49,574 bases of DNA. Source: CAVPJC01 sp963705155. GTDB taxonomy: Bacteria > Chloroflexota > Anaerolineae > Anaerolineales > UBA4823. The stretch is taken from assembly GCA_963705155.1 (NCBI GenBank), contig CAVPJC010000008.1:1-49574 (forward strand), written 5' to 3'. Shown in pieces: positions 36,460-46,180 of this stretch. The notes under the pieces were generated by a model. The model did not search any database and was not told the DNA's origin. It saw only the letters and a program-made list of their open reading frames with translations. A program made the translations under genes and the position numbers. Within the stretch, counting starts at the first letter, position 1. The number at the start of each line of letters is the position of its first letter.

Positions 36460-39400
36460 TCAGCTCTTGCTTCCGTTTGGCCGGTTGGACAGCCGGTGCA
36501 GTACATCCAGCAGGGTTGTCCGCCAGTCGCCTGCCTGGTTGAAAGGCATCCACAGCGCTGACTTCCCGACACGAATGTAGGGACCCAGGTCTGGCAGCCA
36601 TCCCGGCATGCTTCCTTCGAGATACCGCAGCACAATTTGCCCGTTTTCGCTGCTCACAGAGACCAGACCCACTTTTTCTGCCAGGAGCTTGACTTTCAAC
36701 TGGTAAAGCAGATTATTAAAGGTCTCCGGCAAAGGCCCAAACCGGTCGAGGAACTCTTCCGTAATGGCATCCAGCTCGCTGAGACTTTGCATGTCTGCCA
36801 GGCGGCGGTACAGGCGCAGTCGCATGGCCTTTTCAGCCACATAATCGGATGGAATGCCTGCCGGCAGAGGCAGGTCCACATTGGCGGGTGCAGATGGCGG
36901 CAGGTGAATATTTGCCAATGCCGCTGCCGTGATGGATTGAGAGCGCATACCCGCTGGCTGCATTCGCCGGATGGCCTCTGCCAACAAGCGAGTGTACAGA
37001 TAGAAACCCACAGCGGCAATATGCCCGTGCTGGCGAGTTCCAAGGATATCGCCGGTACCCCGGATCTCGAGATCGCGCATGGCAATCGAGTACCCTGCTC
37101 CCAACTGTGTGTTTTCAGCAATGGTTTCCATGCGCTCTCGTCCATCCAGGGTGGGTTGTTTGCGCGTGTGGCGGAAAAAGTAGCTGTATGCCCGCTGCGC
37201 CCCACGTCCAACCCGGCCGCGCAATTGGTATAACTGCGCCAGGCCGAATGTGTCGGCGCGATCGACGATGAGCGTGTTGGCATTCGGAATGTCTAATCCG
37301 GATTCGATGATCGACGTGCTCAGCAGGATTTCCACATCGCCATTGGTAAACTGTTTCATGCGTTCCGAAAGCTCGTTTTCGTGCATCTGGCCGTGCGCCA
37401 CTGCAATGCGGGCTTCCGGCACCAGTCGTTCCAGGTGGCTGTGCATGGCTCCGATGGTCTGAACGCGGTTATGGACAAAAAAGACCTGCCCGCCGCGCTC
37501 GATCTCCCGCAGGATTGCCTGGCGTACGAGTTTGGGAGAATAGGGCCCTACGTGGGTTACGATAGGCAGGCGTTCTTCGGGGGGTGTGTTGATCGTTGAG
37601 ATATCACGTACACCTGTAAGAGTCATGTACAACGTGCGTGGTATGGGCGTGGCAGTCAACGTCAGCACGTCGATCTCAGTGCGCAATTGCTTTAACGATT
37701 CTTTGTGGGTCACGCCGAAACGCTGCTCTTCATCGATGATCAACAGCCCCAGATCTTTAAAGCGCACGTCGGAGGATAGCAGCCGGTGAGTGCCAATGAC
37801 GATATCAACACTTCCATCTTCCAGGCGGGCAATGATTTCTTTCTGCTGTTGGGGTGTGCGGAAGCGGGACAGCATTTCCACCTCGGCAGGGAAGGCTGCC
37901 AGCCTCTGGCGAAAGGTTTGGAAATGCTGTTGGGCCAGCACGGTGGTCGGGACAAGCACTGCCACCTGTTTGCCATCCATGACGGCTTTGAACGCAGCCC
38001 GTAAGGCTACCTCGGTTTTGCCATACCCCACGTCCCCGCAGATCAGGCGGTCCATCGGGCGTGGATTTTCCATGTCCCGCTTCACCTCAGCCAGAACGCG
38101 GATCTGGTCATCCGTTTCAATGTATGGGAAACTGGCTTCCAGTTCTTGCTGCCAGGCTGAGTTGGGCGAAAAAGCGTGCCCCTGCACCACATTGCGCTTG
38201 GCGTACAGCTCAAGCAGTTCTTCGGCTACCTCTTCAACAGCTTCTCTGGCGCTGCCCTTGGAGCTGCGCCACTCTGCGCTGCCCAGGCGGCTGAGCGCCG
38301 GCGGGCGCCTGTCTGCTCCCACGTACCTGGTCACCCGGTCGGCCTGGTGCACCGGTACAAACAGCTGAGCTTGATCGGCATATTCCACACACAGATATTC
38401 TCGTTCCAGGCCATCGATGGTGCGACTTACCAGTCCGATGAATATCCCAATTCCGTGGTCCACATGGACGACATAATCGCCGGCTTGCAGGTCGCTATAA
38501 CCCGCCTCGGGCGATTCGGCCACCACGCGTGGGCGTTGCCGGGGTTCAGGGCGGCGCCAGCCGAAGATTTCACCATCGGTGAAAAGATGCAGGCGCGGTG
38601 TCTCGCGGGCAATAAATATCCAGCCCTCGGTCAGACTGCCTTCCCGGAATACCGGCTGCGGTGACATGGGATGCAGCAGCGGGGATTGTTCGGCCCACAG
38701 CTCGGCGAGACGCGGCGATTGGCGTGAAACAATCGTGACATGATCGCCATTGTTTACCAGGTTGACCAGGTAATCGATAAATTGTTTCAGGCGCCCGCCG
38801 AAGCGAGCCCCCGAGAGAAAGCGCTCACTCAGGGCGGGAAAACCCGGTCTCTCCTGGCTTATGTCGCCATCCAGTGCGGGTAATCCGCCAAGCTCAACCA
38901 GGGCCTGCCTGGGAAGGGAATCGGCAATCTCGGTCCAGCTTAGATAAGGTACCGGAAAATCAACCGGCAGCAGGTTGTCTTTGATCAATTCTTGCCGAGA
39001 TCTGACGGCCTGTTCCTCTACATCGGTAATAGCATCTTGCAGCGATTGCAGATCATCGACCATAACAACAGCTTGCCGCGGTAGATAATCCAGCAAGCTG
39101 GCCGGTGTGGGGTGGAAAAGTGGAAGGTGAAATTCGGAGACTTCCGCGGGAAGCTCAGTCCCTTCGGCAGGCAGGATGAACTCACGTGCCGGGGTCACCA
39201 TCAAGCGCTCCAATATACCGGTCGTGCGCTGGGTAGCGGGGTCAAAGGAGCGCAGAGTTTCAATCTCATCGCCAAAGAATTCCATGCGAACCGGATGTGG
39301 CGACGCCGGTGACCAGAGATCGACGATGCCTCCCCGCCGGGCGAATTGACCCGGTGCAATCACCGTGTTCGTGTTTTCATATCCCAGGCTCACCCAGTTC

Positions 39401-39914
39401 CGCGCCAGCTCTTCGGGTCGGGCAGTTATGCCCGGGCGAAATGAACGGGTGTGCCGCAGGAAATCACGGCGAGGCAGCGTGCGCGCCATGATGGCGCGTG
39501 CCGGGGCAATAATGAGCGGCGCTGACAGGGCGGAATCGGTAACCTGCGCTCCAGGGATATGGTGAACAGCCAGGGCGGTCAAAACTTTGAGGCGTTCGTG
39601 GCGCGTGTTCTCCCCCCACGGGGCATTTTCATAAAAAAGCGGCGCAGGTTCGTTGAACAAAAGGCGTGTAGCTCCCGGCGCCCAGAGCGCCAGCTCATCG
39701 AAGAGGGTTAAGCGTGGTCGGCCCGGTCGGTGATCAACACAATGGGGCGCTGCAGGATGCTGTGCAGGGCAGCCAGGACGGGCATACGCGCCGAGCGGCG
39801 CAGGTTGAGCGCCGGTACAGGTTTTCCGGCTGCCAGCATAGCAGCCAGGTCAGTTGTCGTGCTGGCGATGCGGTCGATTAATTGTTGAAGCGACATAAAC
39901 GGTGCACCGGTCAT
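36460..39914 (-). CDS. mfd: Transcription-repair coupling factor Mfd, one indel near 39715
   Basis: SF2 translocase that removes stalled RNA polymerase and recruits UvrA. The first 65 residues (39914 to about 39710, IVLITDRADHA) are in one frame, and the rest (36460-39660 and beyond) in another. It shows the UvrB-like N-terminal module (RRGGIVDLWSPASPHPVRME, FFGDEIETLRSFD), the RNA-polymerase-interacting domain (DYVVHVDHGIGIFIGL), helicase motifs I (CGDVGYGKTEVALRAAF), II (IIDEEQRFGVTHKE), III (TLTATPIPRTLYM) and VI (QLYQLRGRVGRG), and the TRG-type motif. The total is about 1150 residues. The start overlaps pth by 4 bases (ATGA), and the glycan operon follows after 23 bases. Confidence 0.95.
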
Positions 39915-40585
39915 TCACGGGTCTGGACATTAAACTGGTTCATTGCAGGCTGAATGCCCTGTAGAATAAACAAGAGGGCTGCGTCTGCGGCGCGGTCCAG
40001 TACGTTTGGCAAGAGTTCGACCTGATCCTTACTAAAATTTTGGAGCACGTAATCAGCCGCATCCATCCGGCCGGGTGGTCGATCGATGCCAATTCGCAGG
40101 CGGGGAAACTCCTGAGTACCGGTGGTTTCCATGATCGACTTCATGCCTTTTTGCCCTGCCGAGCCGCCCTCCGATCTCAGGCGCAATGTACCCAGCGGCA
40201 AATCGACATCATCGTAGGCGACCAGCAGGTGATCCAGAGGAATTTATAAAAACGCAGCAGTGATCCAACGGCCTGACCGGAAAGGTTCATAAAAGTTTGT
40301 GGTTTTGCCAGTATGATGCGGCGTCCCTGGTAGTCTGCTTTGGTCACCAGAGCCTTCGATTTCAACCCGCGAAAAAGTTACCCCCAGGCGCTGCGCCAGG
40401 CGGTCTGCCAGCATAAAACCCACATTGTGGCGGGTTTCCCGATATTCCCGCCCGGGATTTCCCAGCCCAACGACCAGGTATGCAGGTTCGTCGCTGCGCA
40501 AATTTTGCTCCGGGTTGGAGATACCCGAAGGTTCTGTCTCTATGCTCATCACAGCCCGGATCAATCTCCTTAGTAGATCAGCCAT
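39911..40585 (-). CDS. pth: Peptidyl-tRNA hydrolase Pth, two indels
   Basis: Cytoplasmic esterase that releases tRNA from stalled peptidyl-tRNA. The first frame has YLVVGLGNPGREYRETRHNV (GNPGxxYxxTRHN signature with the catalytic His) and GFMLADRLAQRL, then a middle frame ADYQGRRIILAKPQTFMNLS with GQAVGSLLRFYK, then a third frame LPLGTLRLRSEGGSAGQKGM with KSIMETTGTQEFPRLRIGI. Changes lie near 40370 and 40235. An N-terminal extension of about 20-35 residues before the signature makes the start uncertain: ATG 40585, ATG 40549 and a TTG/ATG farther out (40612) are possible. It overlaps mfd. Confidence 0.9.
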
Positions 40586-40623
40586 TTTGATACCAGAATT
40601 TGCCATTGGCAATTGATGATTTT

Positions 40624-41340
40624 TTATCCACGGTAACGCAACTTTTTAATCATTAAATAAACACCAGCCAGCGCAAAGAAACCTGCCAGAATCAAAGCGC
40701 CCTTCAGAGCGTTCTCACCAATTTGCGCGTTGTTTATCTCTGCCGGATTGGCTGGCAGGGATGTCGGTGTGGGTGGAAGCGGCGTCTGGGTGGGCACCAG
40801 GGTGGCGGTGGGCGCGGGTGTATCGCCGGGCAGGCTGGTGGCGGTGGGTGTTACCGGTGTGGGCGTGCTGGTCTCTATGGGCGAGTAGTTGCGTACACGC
40901 AGGCCTTTGACGCTCGCGATAGACTGGCTGCCATCCTGCAAGGTGACGACCAGGCGCAGATCATACTCGCCATCGGTGATTGTCGTTGTATCCCACGCAA
41001 CCAGGGAAGCAGCGGCTATCGTCTGGGTGATTGCGCCGATCAGAAACCAGGTTTGCGTAGGGTCATTCGAATATGAGAAATACACTTCTGCTCTGGCGAA
41101 ACCCGGCACGTCGCTGCTGCCGGTGATGGTCACATTGCCTTGTACCGCCTGCCCTGTCTGAGGGAATAGGATGAGCGCCTGGGGTTGTGCAGTTGCGGTA
41201 GGTGTTCCATTTGCCGATGTGGCAGCCTGGGTGGGGGTGGACTCGGCGCCCGTCTGCCGGGCGCTGGAGCGTAAACCCGGCAGGAGGCTAAATATTGAAA
41301 TCATCAGTAAAAGGAAGATGAAACGGCGCATGGCAAACAT
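40624..41340 (-). CDS. Surface-anchored protein: signal peptide, Ig-like domain, Thr/Pro stalk, C-terminal membrane anchor
   Basis: Intact frame. The start may be ATG 41340 or, with a better signal peptide, ATG 41331 (MRRFIFLLLMISIFSLLPGL). A low-complexity Thr/Ala/Pro segment follows, then a beta domain with ALILFPQTGQAVQGNVTITG, RAEVYFSYSNDPTQTWFLIG and YDLRLVVTLQDGSQS (Ig/big-domain-like), a second stalk rich in TPTP (for example TPTPVTPTATSLPGD), and a last membrane helix ALILAGFFALAGVYLMIKK with a basic cytoplasmic tail. This is the usual design of an envelope-exposed single-pass protein in Gram-positive-like or monoderm cells. It faces away from the metallo-hydrolase gene. Confidence 0.72.
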   Translation of the reverse strand: MFAMRRFIFLLLMISIFSLLPGLRSSARQTGAESTPTQAATSANGTPTATAQPQALILFPQTGQAVQGNVTITGSSDVPGFARAEVYFSYSNDPTQTWFLIGAITQTIAAASLVAWDTTTITDGEYDLRLVVTLQDGSQSIASVKGLRVRNYSPIETSTPTPVTPTATSLPGDTPAPTATLVPTQTPLPPTPTSLPANPAEINNAQIGENALKGALILAGFFALAGVYLMIKKLRYRG

Positions 41341-41342
41341 TT

Positions 41343-41371
41343 AGTTTAACACGGAGCGGCAGGCCGGTCAA
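41343..41371 (-). promoter_or_regulatory. Possible sigma-70-type promoter for the surface protein
   Basis: On the minus strand TTGACC (41371-41366) and TAAACT (41348-41343) are 17 bases apart. The start point would fall on the first ATG (41340), which would favour translation from the second ATG at 41331. Confidence 0.4.
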
Positions 41372-41413
41372 CGGTGTGCCTGTAAAAATATTTCCACCTC
41401 CACCGAGTTATTA

Positions 41414-41428
41414 TTAACGTTTCGTTAA
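41414..41428. promoter_or_regulatory. 15-bp palindrome between divergent genes, possible operator
   Basis: TTAACG at 41414-41419 and CGTTAA at 41423-41428 are perfect inverted arms around TTT. It lies in the 157-base divergent region between the surface protein gene and the metallo-hydrolase gene, just upstream of a weak -35/-10 pair (TTGAAC at 41435, TATATT at 41460, 19 bases apart). Confidence 0.4.
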
Positions 41429-41497
41429 AATTTCTTGAACTCTGCAGTTGTTTTTGTGCTATATTGCGCGAACATTAATCGTCGGGGAAGGCAAACT

Positions 41498-42397
41498 GTG
41501 CAGCGAGAAAGAATTGCAGACAACGTTTACTCATTTCAAAGTGATTTATATGCCCAGGTGACTGCCGGGGCGGTGATCGGACCCAACTGGGCGGTTGTCA
41601 TCGATACCCTGGCTTTGCCCGAAGAATCTCTGGCGATCCGGGATTTTATCGAGCAGGAACTGGGTGTGCCGGTTCGATATGTGGTGAATACCCATTACCA
41701 TGCCGACCATGCCTGGGGTAATTACTTCTTTCCTGGCGCCACGGTGATCAGCCATGTACTCTGCCGCAAGTGGCTGGAGGGGCGTGGGATTGCATCGATG
41801 GATTCGGTGCGTAAACACAACTCATCATTTCGCAATGTTAAGATTGTACTGCCCCAGGTAACATTTTCGGATGGCATGTTGAGTTTGAGAGTAGGGAAGA
41901 AGACGCTCAACCTTTTCCCGTTGCCTGGACACTGCGCAGATAACCTGGCTGTGCTGGTGGAGGAAGATCGGGTGCTCTTTGCCGGAGATACCTGTATGCC
42001 GCTGCCCTACATCGTGGACGGCAATATTGATGACATGGTGACTTCGATGAAAAAAGTGGCCAAGATGGGCCTGGAAAACATCGTGCAGGGACATGGCGAT
42101 ATTATTCTGCGCGGTGAAATCGATAGTTACATCAAGGATAATCTTTCTTACCTCTCCAATATCCGTAAAGCAGTGCGCAGGGCCGCTAAACGCAAGTACC
42201 CGGCCGATCTACTCGAAGATGTTAGCGTGGATTCGTGCGGGAAGAGCCGCGTGCTCATCGGAGGGTTGGCTGAAGAGCTCCACCACCGTAATTTGCGGGC
42301 GCTGTATAAGCAAATTTACGGTGTAATCCCTCTGGCTTCCAGCGAGGATGATGAAGATTTTGAGGACTACGAGGAAGAGGAAGACGAAGAGGAATAA
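41498..42397 (+). CDS. Metallo-beta-lactamase-fold hydrolase with acidic C-terminal tail
   Basis: Intact frame. The GTG 41498 is chosen because GGGGAAGG at 41482-41489 lies 8 bases before it. The zinc site is complete: NTHYHADHAWGN (HxHxDH), the third His in LPGHCADN, Asp in LFAGDTCMPLP, and the last His in VQGHGDI. This places it in the general MBL-fold hydrolase group (glyoxalase II, lactonase or sulfur-related members), and the substrate is unknown. After the catalytic domain a helical part (YIKDNLSYLSNIRKAVRRAA) leads to an extraordinary tail of about 18 residues made almost only of Glu and Asp (EDDEDFEDYEEEEDEEE). The gene ends at a bidirectional terminator. Confidence 0.82.
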   Translation: MQRERIADNVYSFQSDLYAQVTAGAVIGPNWAVVIDTLALPEESLAIRDFIEQELGVPVRYVVNTHYHADHAWGNYFFPGATVISHVLCRKWLEGRGIASMDSVRKHNSSFRNVKIVLPQVTFSDGMLSLRVGKKTLNLFPLPGHCADNLAVLVEEDRVLFAGDTCMPLPYIVDGNIDDMVTSMKKVAKMGLENIVQGHGDIILRGEIDSYIKDNLSYLSNIRKAVRRAAKRKYPADLLEDVSVDSCGKSRVLIGGLAEELHHRNLRALYKQIYGVIPLASSEDDEDFEDYEEEEDEEE

Positions 42398-42408
42398 GAT
42401 TTGAAATG

Positions 42409-42450
42409 ACAACGCCGCAGGGCTGTTCACCTGCGGCGTTGTTTTATTTT
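42409..42450. terminator. Bidirectional hairpin terminator between the convergent hydrolase and plsY genes
   Basis: ACAACGCCGCAGG (42409-42421) pairs perfectly over 13 bases with its complement at 42430-42442, around an 8-base loop, and is followed by TTTATTTTT. On the minus strand the stem lies just downstream of the plsY stop. Confidence 0.85.
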
Positions 42451-43109
42451 TCCGGGGTTGCTTTTCGCCGGGCGCGAAAACCCACAACGCGCTCCGTGCC
42501 ATTCAGCAGGCGCTTGATGTTGGGCCGCAGCGCCCACATCAACACAAGTAAGGAGATGATGCCATACAAGGCATATTCCCAGGGGGAAGCACCGAGCCAG
42601 GCACGATAAGCGAAAATCAGGGTAGAGATGAGTGCGGCGCTCATGGTGGTGACCGAAGCGTAGCCGCCAAAATACAGGATGATGGCTCCCAATGGGACGA
42701 TGATGAGGAGGCTGGGAAACCACAAACCCACCGAACCACCGACGCAGGGCGCCCCACCGGCCCCGCCGCGAAAACGCAGGCGACCCTGATCATTGCGCTC
42801 CAGGAGGAAAACGGAATAATTGTGACCCAGGATGGCCATTACAGGCGCAAGTATCTCAATCCAGGGGTTGCCCGGTGTAGTTGCGCGTGCCAGCCAAACC
42901 GTAGCCGCTGCTTTGAGCATATCTGCAAAAGCAGTTGCCAGCCCGGCCCATACACCGGCTGCGCGCATGGCATTCGTGCCGCCGGTGCGCCCGCTTTCCA
43001 CCTGGCGGATATCTTTGCCGGTTCGCAGCTTTACGATGAGCAATCCGAACGGAATGGATCCGGATAGGTAAGAGACCAGTAAAACCAGCATGGGGGCCAG
43101 AATTTGCAT
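42444..43109 (-). CDS. plsY: Glycerol-3-phosphate acyltransferase PlsY
   Basis: Membrane enzyme that acylates glycerol-3-phosphate from acyl phosphate at the start of phospholipid synthesis. Intact 221-residue frame. Motif 1 is SGRTGGTNAMRAAG, preceded by the first span YLSGSIPFGLLIVKL; motif 2 is GHNYSVFL; motif 3 is FRGGAGGAPCVGG. These three glycine-rich loops are diagnostic. Six to seven membrane spans and a basic tail (GFRARRKATPEK) are visible. No plsX is adjacent. It is downstream of a JAMM peptidase and a membrane protein gene, probably one transcript. Confidence 0.93.
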   Translation of the reverse strand: MQILAPMLVLLVSYLSGSIPFGLLIVKLRTGKDIRQVESGRTGGTNAMRAAGVWAGLATAFADMLKAAATVWLARATTPGNPWIEILAPVMAILGHNYSVFLLERNDQGRLRFRGGAGGAPCVGGSVGLWFPSLLIIVPLGAIILYFGGYASVTTMSAALISTLIFAYRAWLGASPWEYALYGIISLLVLMWALRPNIKRLLNGTERVVGFRARRKATPEK

Positions 43110-43224
43110 GCTCTGTTATTCCTCCTCTTAATTCCAGGCATCACCAGCCGCCCGGTGGTCGACAGACTGTCCTTTTGGCGATAACAATAACACGTAGAAC
43201 ACGAAAGAGTTGCTTGAGCGTGGA

Positions 43225-43641
43225 TTATTCCACCAGCAACGACACTTCTGCGGCAGATTGATCGATAATTCTGTAACCCCGGCACAGCCAGTCCCCCTTC
43301 ATGGGTGACCAGATCAAATGGACGGCTTCCGGGTAATAGCACTCCGCAAGATCTGTGACCGAAGGCGCATCCGGGCCAGCCGGGTGGGAGTGGTAAATGC
43401 CCACCAGCTCCAGAGCCTGGTTTTCCATCCAAACGAATGCATCCAATTGCTGGCGGGCGTCCAGGCGGAAACGCACCGGGCTGTGGAGAGTGTTGGTTAT
43501 GGGCATGACAACCCTGGCTCGCTCGCCAAGCCCGGCAAGCAAACCGCAGGCTTCTTCGGGAAGATGCGCAATCACATCGGCGCGCATTTGCTCCCACAGA
43601 GCCACGGGAATGTAAAAATTAGTATGGATCGAGGAAGTCAA
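43225..43641 (-). CDS. JAMM/MPN-fold metalloprotease (M67 family)
   Basis: Zinc peptidase of the JAB1/MPN+ type. A TTG at 43641 that overlaps the stop of the upstream gene gives an N-terminus IHTNFYIPVALWEQMRADVI. The JAMM motif is complete: Glu in LPEEACGLLAG, and HSHPAGPDAPSVTD in GIYHSHPAGPDAPSVTD (HxHx7SxxD). At 138 residues it is a stand-alone domain. Bacterial members often process ubiquitin-like sulfur carriers or participate in cysteine synthesis; no ThiS/MoaD-like or E1-like gene is seen nearby, so the partner is unknown. Confidence 0.85.
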   Translation of the reverse strand: MTSSIHTNFYIPVALWEQMRADVIAHLPEEACGLLAGLGERARVVMPITNTLHSPVRFRLDARQQLDAFVWMENQALELVGIYHSHPAGPDAPSVTDLAECYYPEAVHLIWSPMKGDWLCRGYRIIDQSAAEVSLLVE

Positions 43642-44450
43642 CGCAGCCACACAGCCGCCGCCAGGAGGATCACCAGAATAATCGCTGGCTCGCGCAATGC
43701 TTTGTTCACGGGTTCGCCTTCTGCAAGCCCGGCCATGAGACTGGTGAGAGCATAAGCCGGGGCAATCAGCGCCAGGCCAAAAGCTACCGGCGATATGGGT
43801 AGATAATGCAAGGCAGCAGCCAGTTGGGCGCATACCAGGGCAACCACCCCCGCCAGTGAAAAAGCCCAAACTCCGTGCAACCGCAGGTGCAGACTTCGCA
43901 AGCTTACCATACCGGCTGCGAACAACACCGCAGGTAAAACCAGAAAAAGACGAGCGCCGCCATAACGCAAGGATATGGTCAAGGTGAGGAACAGGGCAAA
44001 AGACAGGGCGGTGAGACCAGCCGCTGCGACCGGCTGGCGTACATCTTCAGGATCAATGGTGATGTATTCTGCCACCAACACCAGCATAAGCAGCGCGCCA
44101 CCCAGGGCAAAGCTGGCCCACCATTGAAGTCCGAGGGGCAACTGGTAAAGGGGTAACCCGATAACCCATGCGGTCAGGGCTGGCAGCAGCCAATGTTCCA
44201 GGTTGCTGTGGGAGTGCACTGCCGGGTGCTGGCGTAAGAGCCAATCCGCTCCGGTGGCGGTCAGCCCTGCTACCAACAAGGCGATGGCGGTGCGGATGTT
44301 GATCTGGACTTCCATGTAAACGCCAGGCAGCTGCAAAGACAGCTCCCGGACGGGAATATCTACAAAGCGCGCCAGCGCATACGCCAGCAAGATGGCGGCC
44401 GCCAGCACACTCAGCCGGTCTGCATCGGGCAAGTGACGGCGTTCGAGCAT
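43638..44450 (-). CDS. Polytopic membrane protein of unknown function (DUF5656-like)
   Basis: Intact 270-residue frame from ATG 44450 with about eight hydrophobic spans, for example RLSVLAAAILLAYALARFVD, LLPALTAWVIGLPLYQLPLG, WASFALGGALLMLVLVAEYI, LFLVLPAVLFAAGMVSLRSL and PAIILVILLAAAVWLR. The loop EYITIDPEDVRQP and the pair HPAVHSHSNLEHW are unusual in being polar and conserved-looking. I recognise it only loosely as the DUF5656-type protein of Chloroflexota. It is translationally coupled to the JAMM gene (4-base overlap). Confidence 0.7.
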   Translation of the reverse strand: MLERRHLPDADRLSVLAAAILLAYALARFVDIPVRELSLQLPGVYMEVQINIRTAIALLVAGLTATGADWLLRQHPAVHSHSNLEHWLLPALTAWVIGLPLYQLPLGLQWWASFALGGALLMLVLVAEYITIDPEDVRQPVAAAGLTALSFALFLTLTISLRYGGARLFLVLPAVLFAAGMVSLRSLHLRLHGVWAFSLAGVVALVCAQLAAALHYLPISPVAFGLALIAPAYALTSLMAGLAEGEPVNKALREPAIILVILLAAAVWLR

Positions 44451-44541
44451 GCTGGCATTTTACCAGTGACTCACAAAGATGGCTGCTTGAGCTGTCAAGA
44501 TCAGATGTAGACCGGAATTTATGGAGTAAAATGGGTTAATT

Positions 44542-45114
44542 ATGCAGGCCTTTTTCCGGCGTATGTCATTCAACCTGTGGTATTTCCGCAGTCCTCCCTG
44601 GGATACGGGCATCACTCCGCCCGAACTGATGGCGTTCCTGGCATCTCGTCCGAGCGGCCGCGCCCTGGATCTGGGTTGCGGCACCGGGACGAATGCCATC
44701 ACCCTGGCGCAGTACGGCTGGCAGGTAACCGGGATCGATTTTGCGATGAAAGCGATCCGACTTGCCAGGCGCAAGGCGATTAAAGCCGGTGTGGTGATTG
44801 ATTTCCACGTGGGCGACGTCACGCGGCTGGAAGGCATCACGGGTCTGTTTGACCTGGTGCTGGATATTGGTTGTTTTCACAGCCTGACGCCGGAGGGTAA
44901 AGCATCCCTGGCTGCCAGACTACCCGGGCTGCTCAACCCTGGTGGTACATTTTTGATGTACACTTTTGTGATGAAAGCAGACGAGTTGGGAATCGGCTTG
45001 CTGCCTGATGAGCTTGATCTTTTGAACGACCGGCTGCGCCTGGTGGAGCGCCAGGATGGCAGTGATCGTGGTATGAGACCCTCAGCCTGGCTCCGGTTTG
45101 AACTTTATGGGTAA
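44542..45114 (+). CDS. Class I SAM-dependent methyltransferase
   Basis: Intact 190-residue frame from ATG 44542. Motif I is RALDLGCGTGTNAITLAQYG, then motif II VTGIDFAMKAIRLARRKAIK, the acidic DFHVGDVTRLE, and the motif IV-like LVLDIGCFHSLTPEGKASLA, followed by NPGGTFLMYTFV. The sequence resembles UbiE/Tam-type small-molecule methyltransferases; the substrate is unknown. It is 4 bases upstream of the next gene in the same direction. Confidence 0.85.
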   Translation: MQAFFRRMSFNLWYFRSPPWDTGITPPELMAFLASRPSGRALDLGCGTGTNAITLAQYGWQVTGIDFAMKAIRLARRKAIKAGVVIDFHVGDVTRLEGITGLFDLVLDIGCFHSLTPEGKASLAARLPGLLNPGGTFLMYTFVMKADELGIGLLPDELDLLNDRLRLVERQDGSDRGMRPSAWLRFELYG

Positions 45115-45118
45115 TGGT

Positions 45119-46063
45119 ATGCGACTTTTATTTTTATTTTTGGATGGTGTGGGGTCTGGGTTCAGCAGATGAGGCAACCAATCCGTTTGCCCGGGCGGAG
45201 ATGCCCCACCTTTGGGCTCTGCTGGGAGGCCGGGCGTTGACTCTGGCAGCGCTGGACGGCAAGCCGGTGTTGGAAACTGAGCGGGCAACGCTGCTGGCGC
45301 TGGATGCCGGTCTGGGTGTTGAAGGTCTCCCTCAGTCGGCTACCGGGCAGGCCGTGCTGCTTACCGGGCAGAACATCCCGGTTGATATTGGCTACCACTA
45401 CGGGCCCAAACCCAACCCGGCTGTGGCTGCTTATTTGCGCAACGGTAACCTGTTCAACACACTGCGGAAGCAAGGGCGTCGTGCCACGCTGATCAATGCC
45501 TACCCGCCGCGGTATTTTGAGGCCATCCAGTCTGGGCGGCGCATTTTCTCCTCGATACCGCTGGCAGTAACCAGCGCGGGTATCCCGTTGATGACTTCGG
45601 ATGATCTCAACGCCGGCAGGGCATTGTCAGCCGATTTCACCTCCGTGGATGGCTTGAGCAGCTCGGTCTGCAGGGAGCGCCGCTGTTCAGCCCCTGGCAG
45701 GCAGGCCGGAAACTGGCAGAGCTGTGTACGGGATTTGACCTGACCTTTTTTGAGTATTGGCTGACCGATTATGCCGGACACAAGCAGGAGATGGAACCAG
45801 CCCTGGCGCTGCTGGCGCAATTTGACCAGGTGCTGGGCGGGCTGGTGGAAGCCTGGCAAGATGACCAGGGATTGGTGCTGATCACCTCGGATCATGGCGA
45901 TCTGGAAGATTTGACCACTCGCCGGCATACGCCTAACCCGGTGCCGGGATTGCTGGTGGGGGAGACAGCGCTGCGGCGAAAATTTGTTGGTGCAATGCCT
46001 GATTCTGCCAGCCTGTTGGGTGTAGCGCCGGCGGTGCTCGATTTTTTGCTAGCGTCCAGTTAG
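45119..46063 (+). CDS. Alkaline-phosphatase-superfamily metalloenzyme, two indels
   Basis: Member of the phosphopentomutase / cofactor-independent phosphoglycerate mutase / phosphodiesterase superfamily. ATG 45119 gives MRLLFLFLDGVG, the metal Asp in the DGVG loop; a one-base change near 45160 continues in SADEATNPFARAEMPHLWAL. The nucleophile region reads LPQSATGQAVLLTGQN (Thr/Ser). The second metal site is in the last frame: FFEYWLTDYAGHKQEMEPAL (DxxGH) and LVLITSDHGDLEDLTTRRHT (SDHGD and H). A second frame change lies near 45650. About 315 residues. Its substrate cannot be told; the gene follows a methyltransferase. Confidence 0.78.
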
Positions 46064-46078
46064 GCGGCTGATCTGCCT

Positions 46079-46107
46079 TTATCCGGCGCCGGTTTTGGAT
46101 ATATAAT
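46079..46107 (+). promoter_or_regulatory. Possible sigma-70-type promoter for degV
   Basis: TTATCC at 46079-46084 and a perfect TATAAT at 46102-46107 have 17-base spacing. The -35 is weak. The degV ATG is 74 bases downstream, after GAGAGGAG at about 46168-46175. A CCGGCGCCGG palindrome lies between the two boxes. Confidence 0.42.
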
Positions 46108-46180
46108 TAATTACAGGTGGGGGGAATAACCTTTTGTCTGATTGATACCCCTCAATCCTTGGCTGGGAGAGGAGTGTGTC

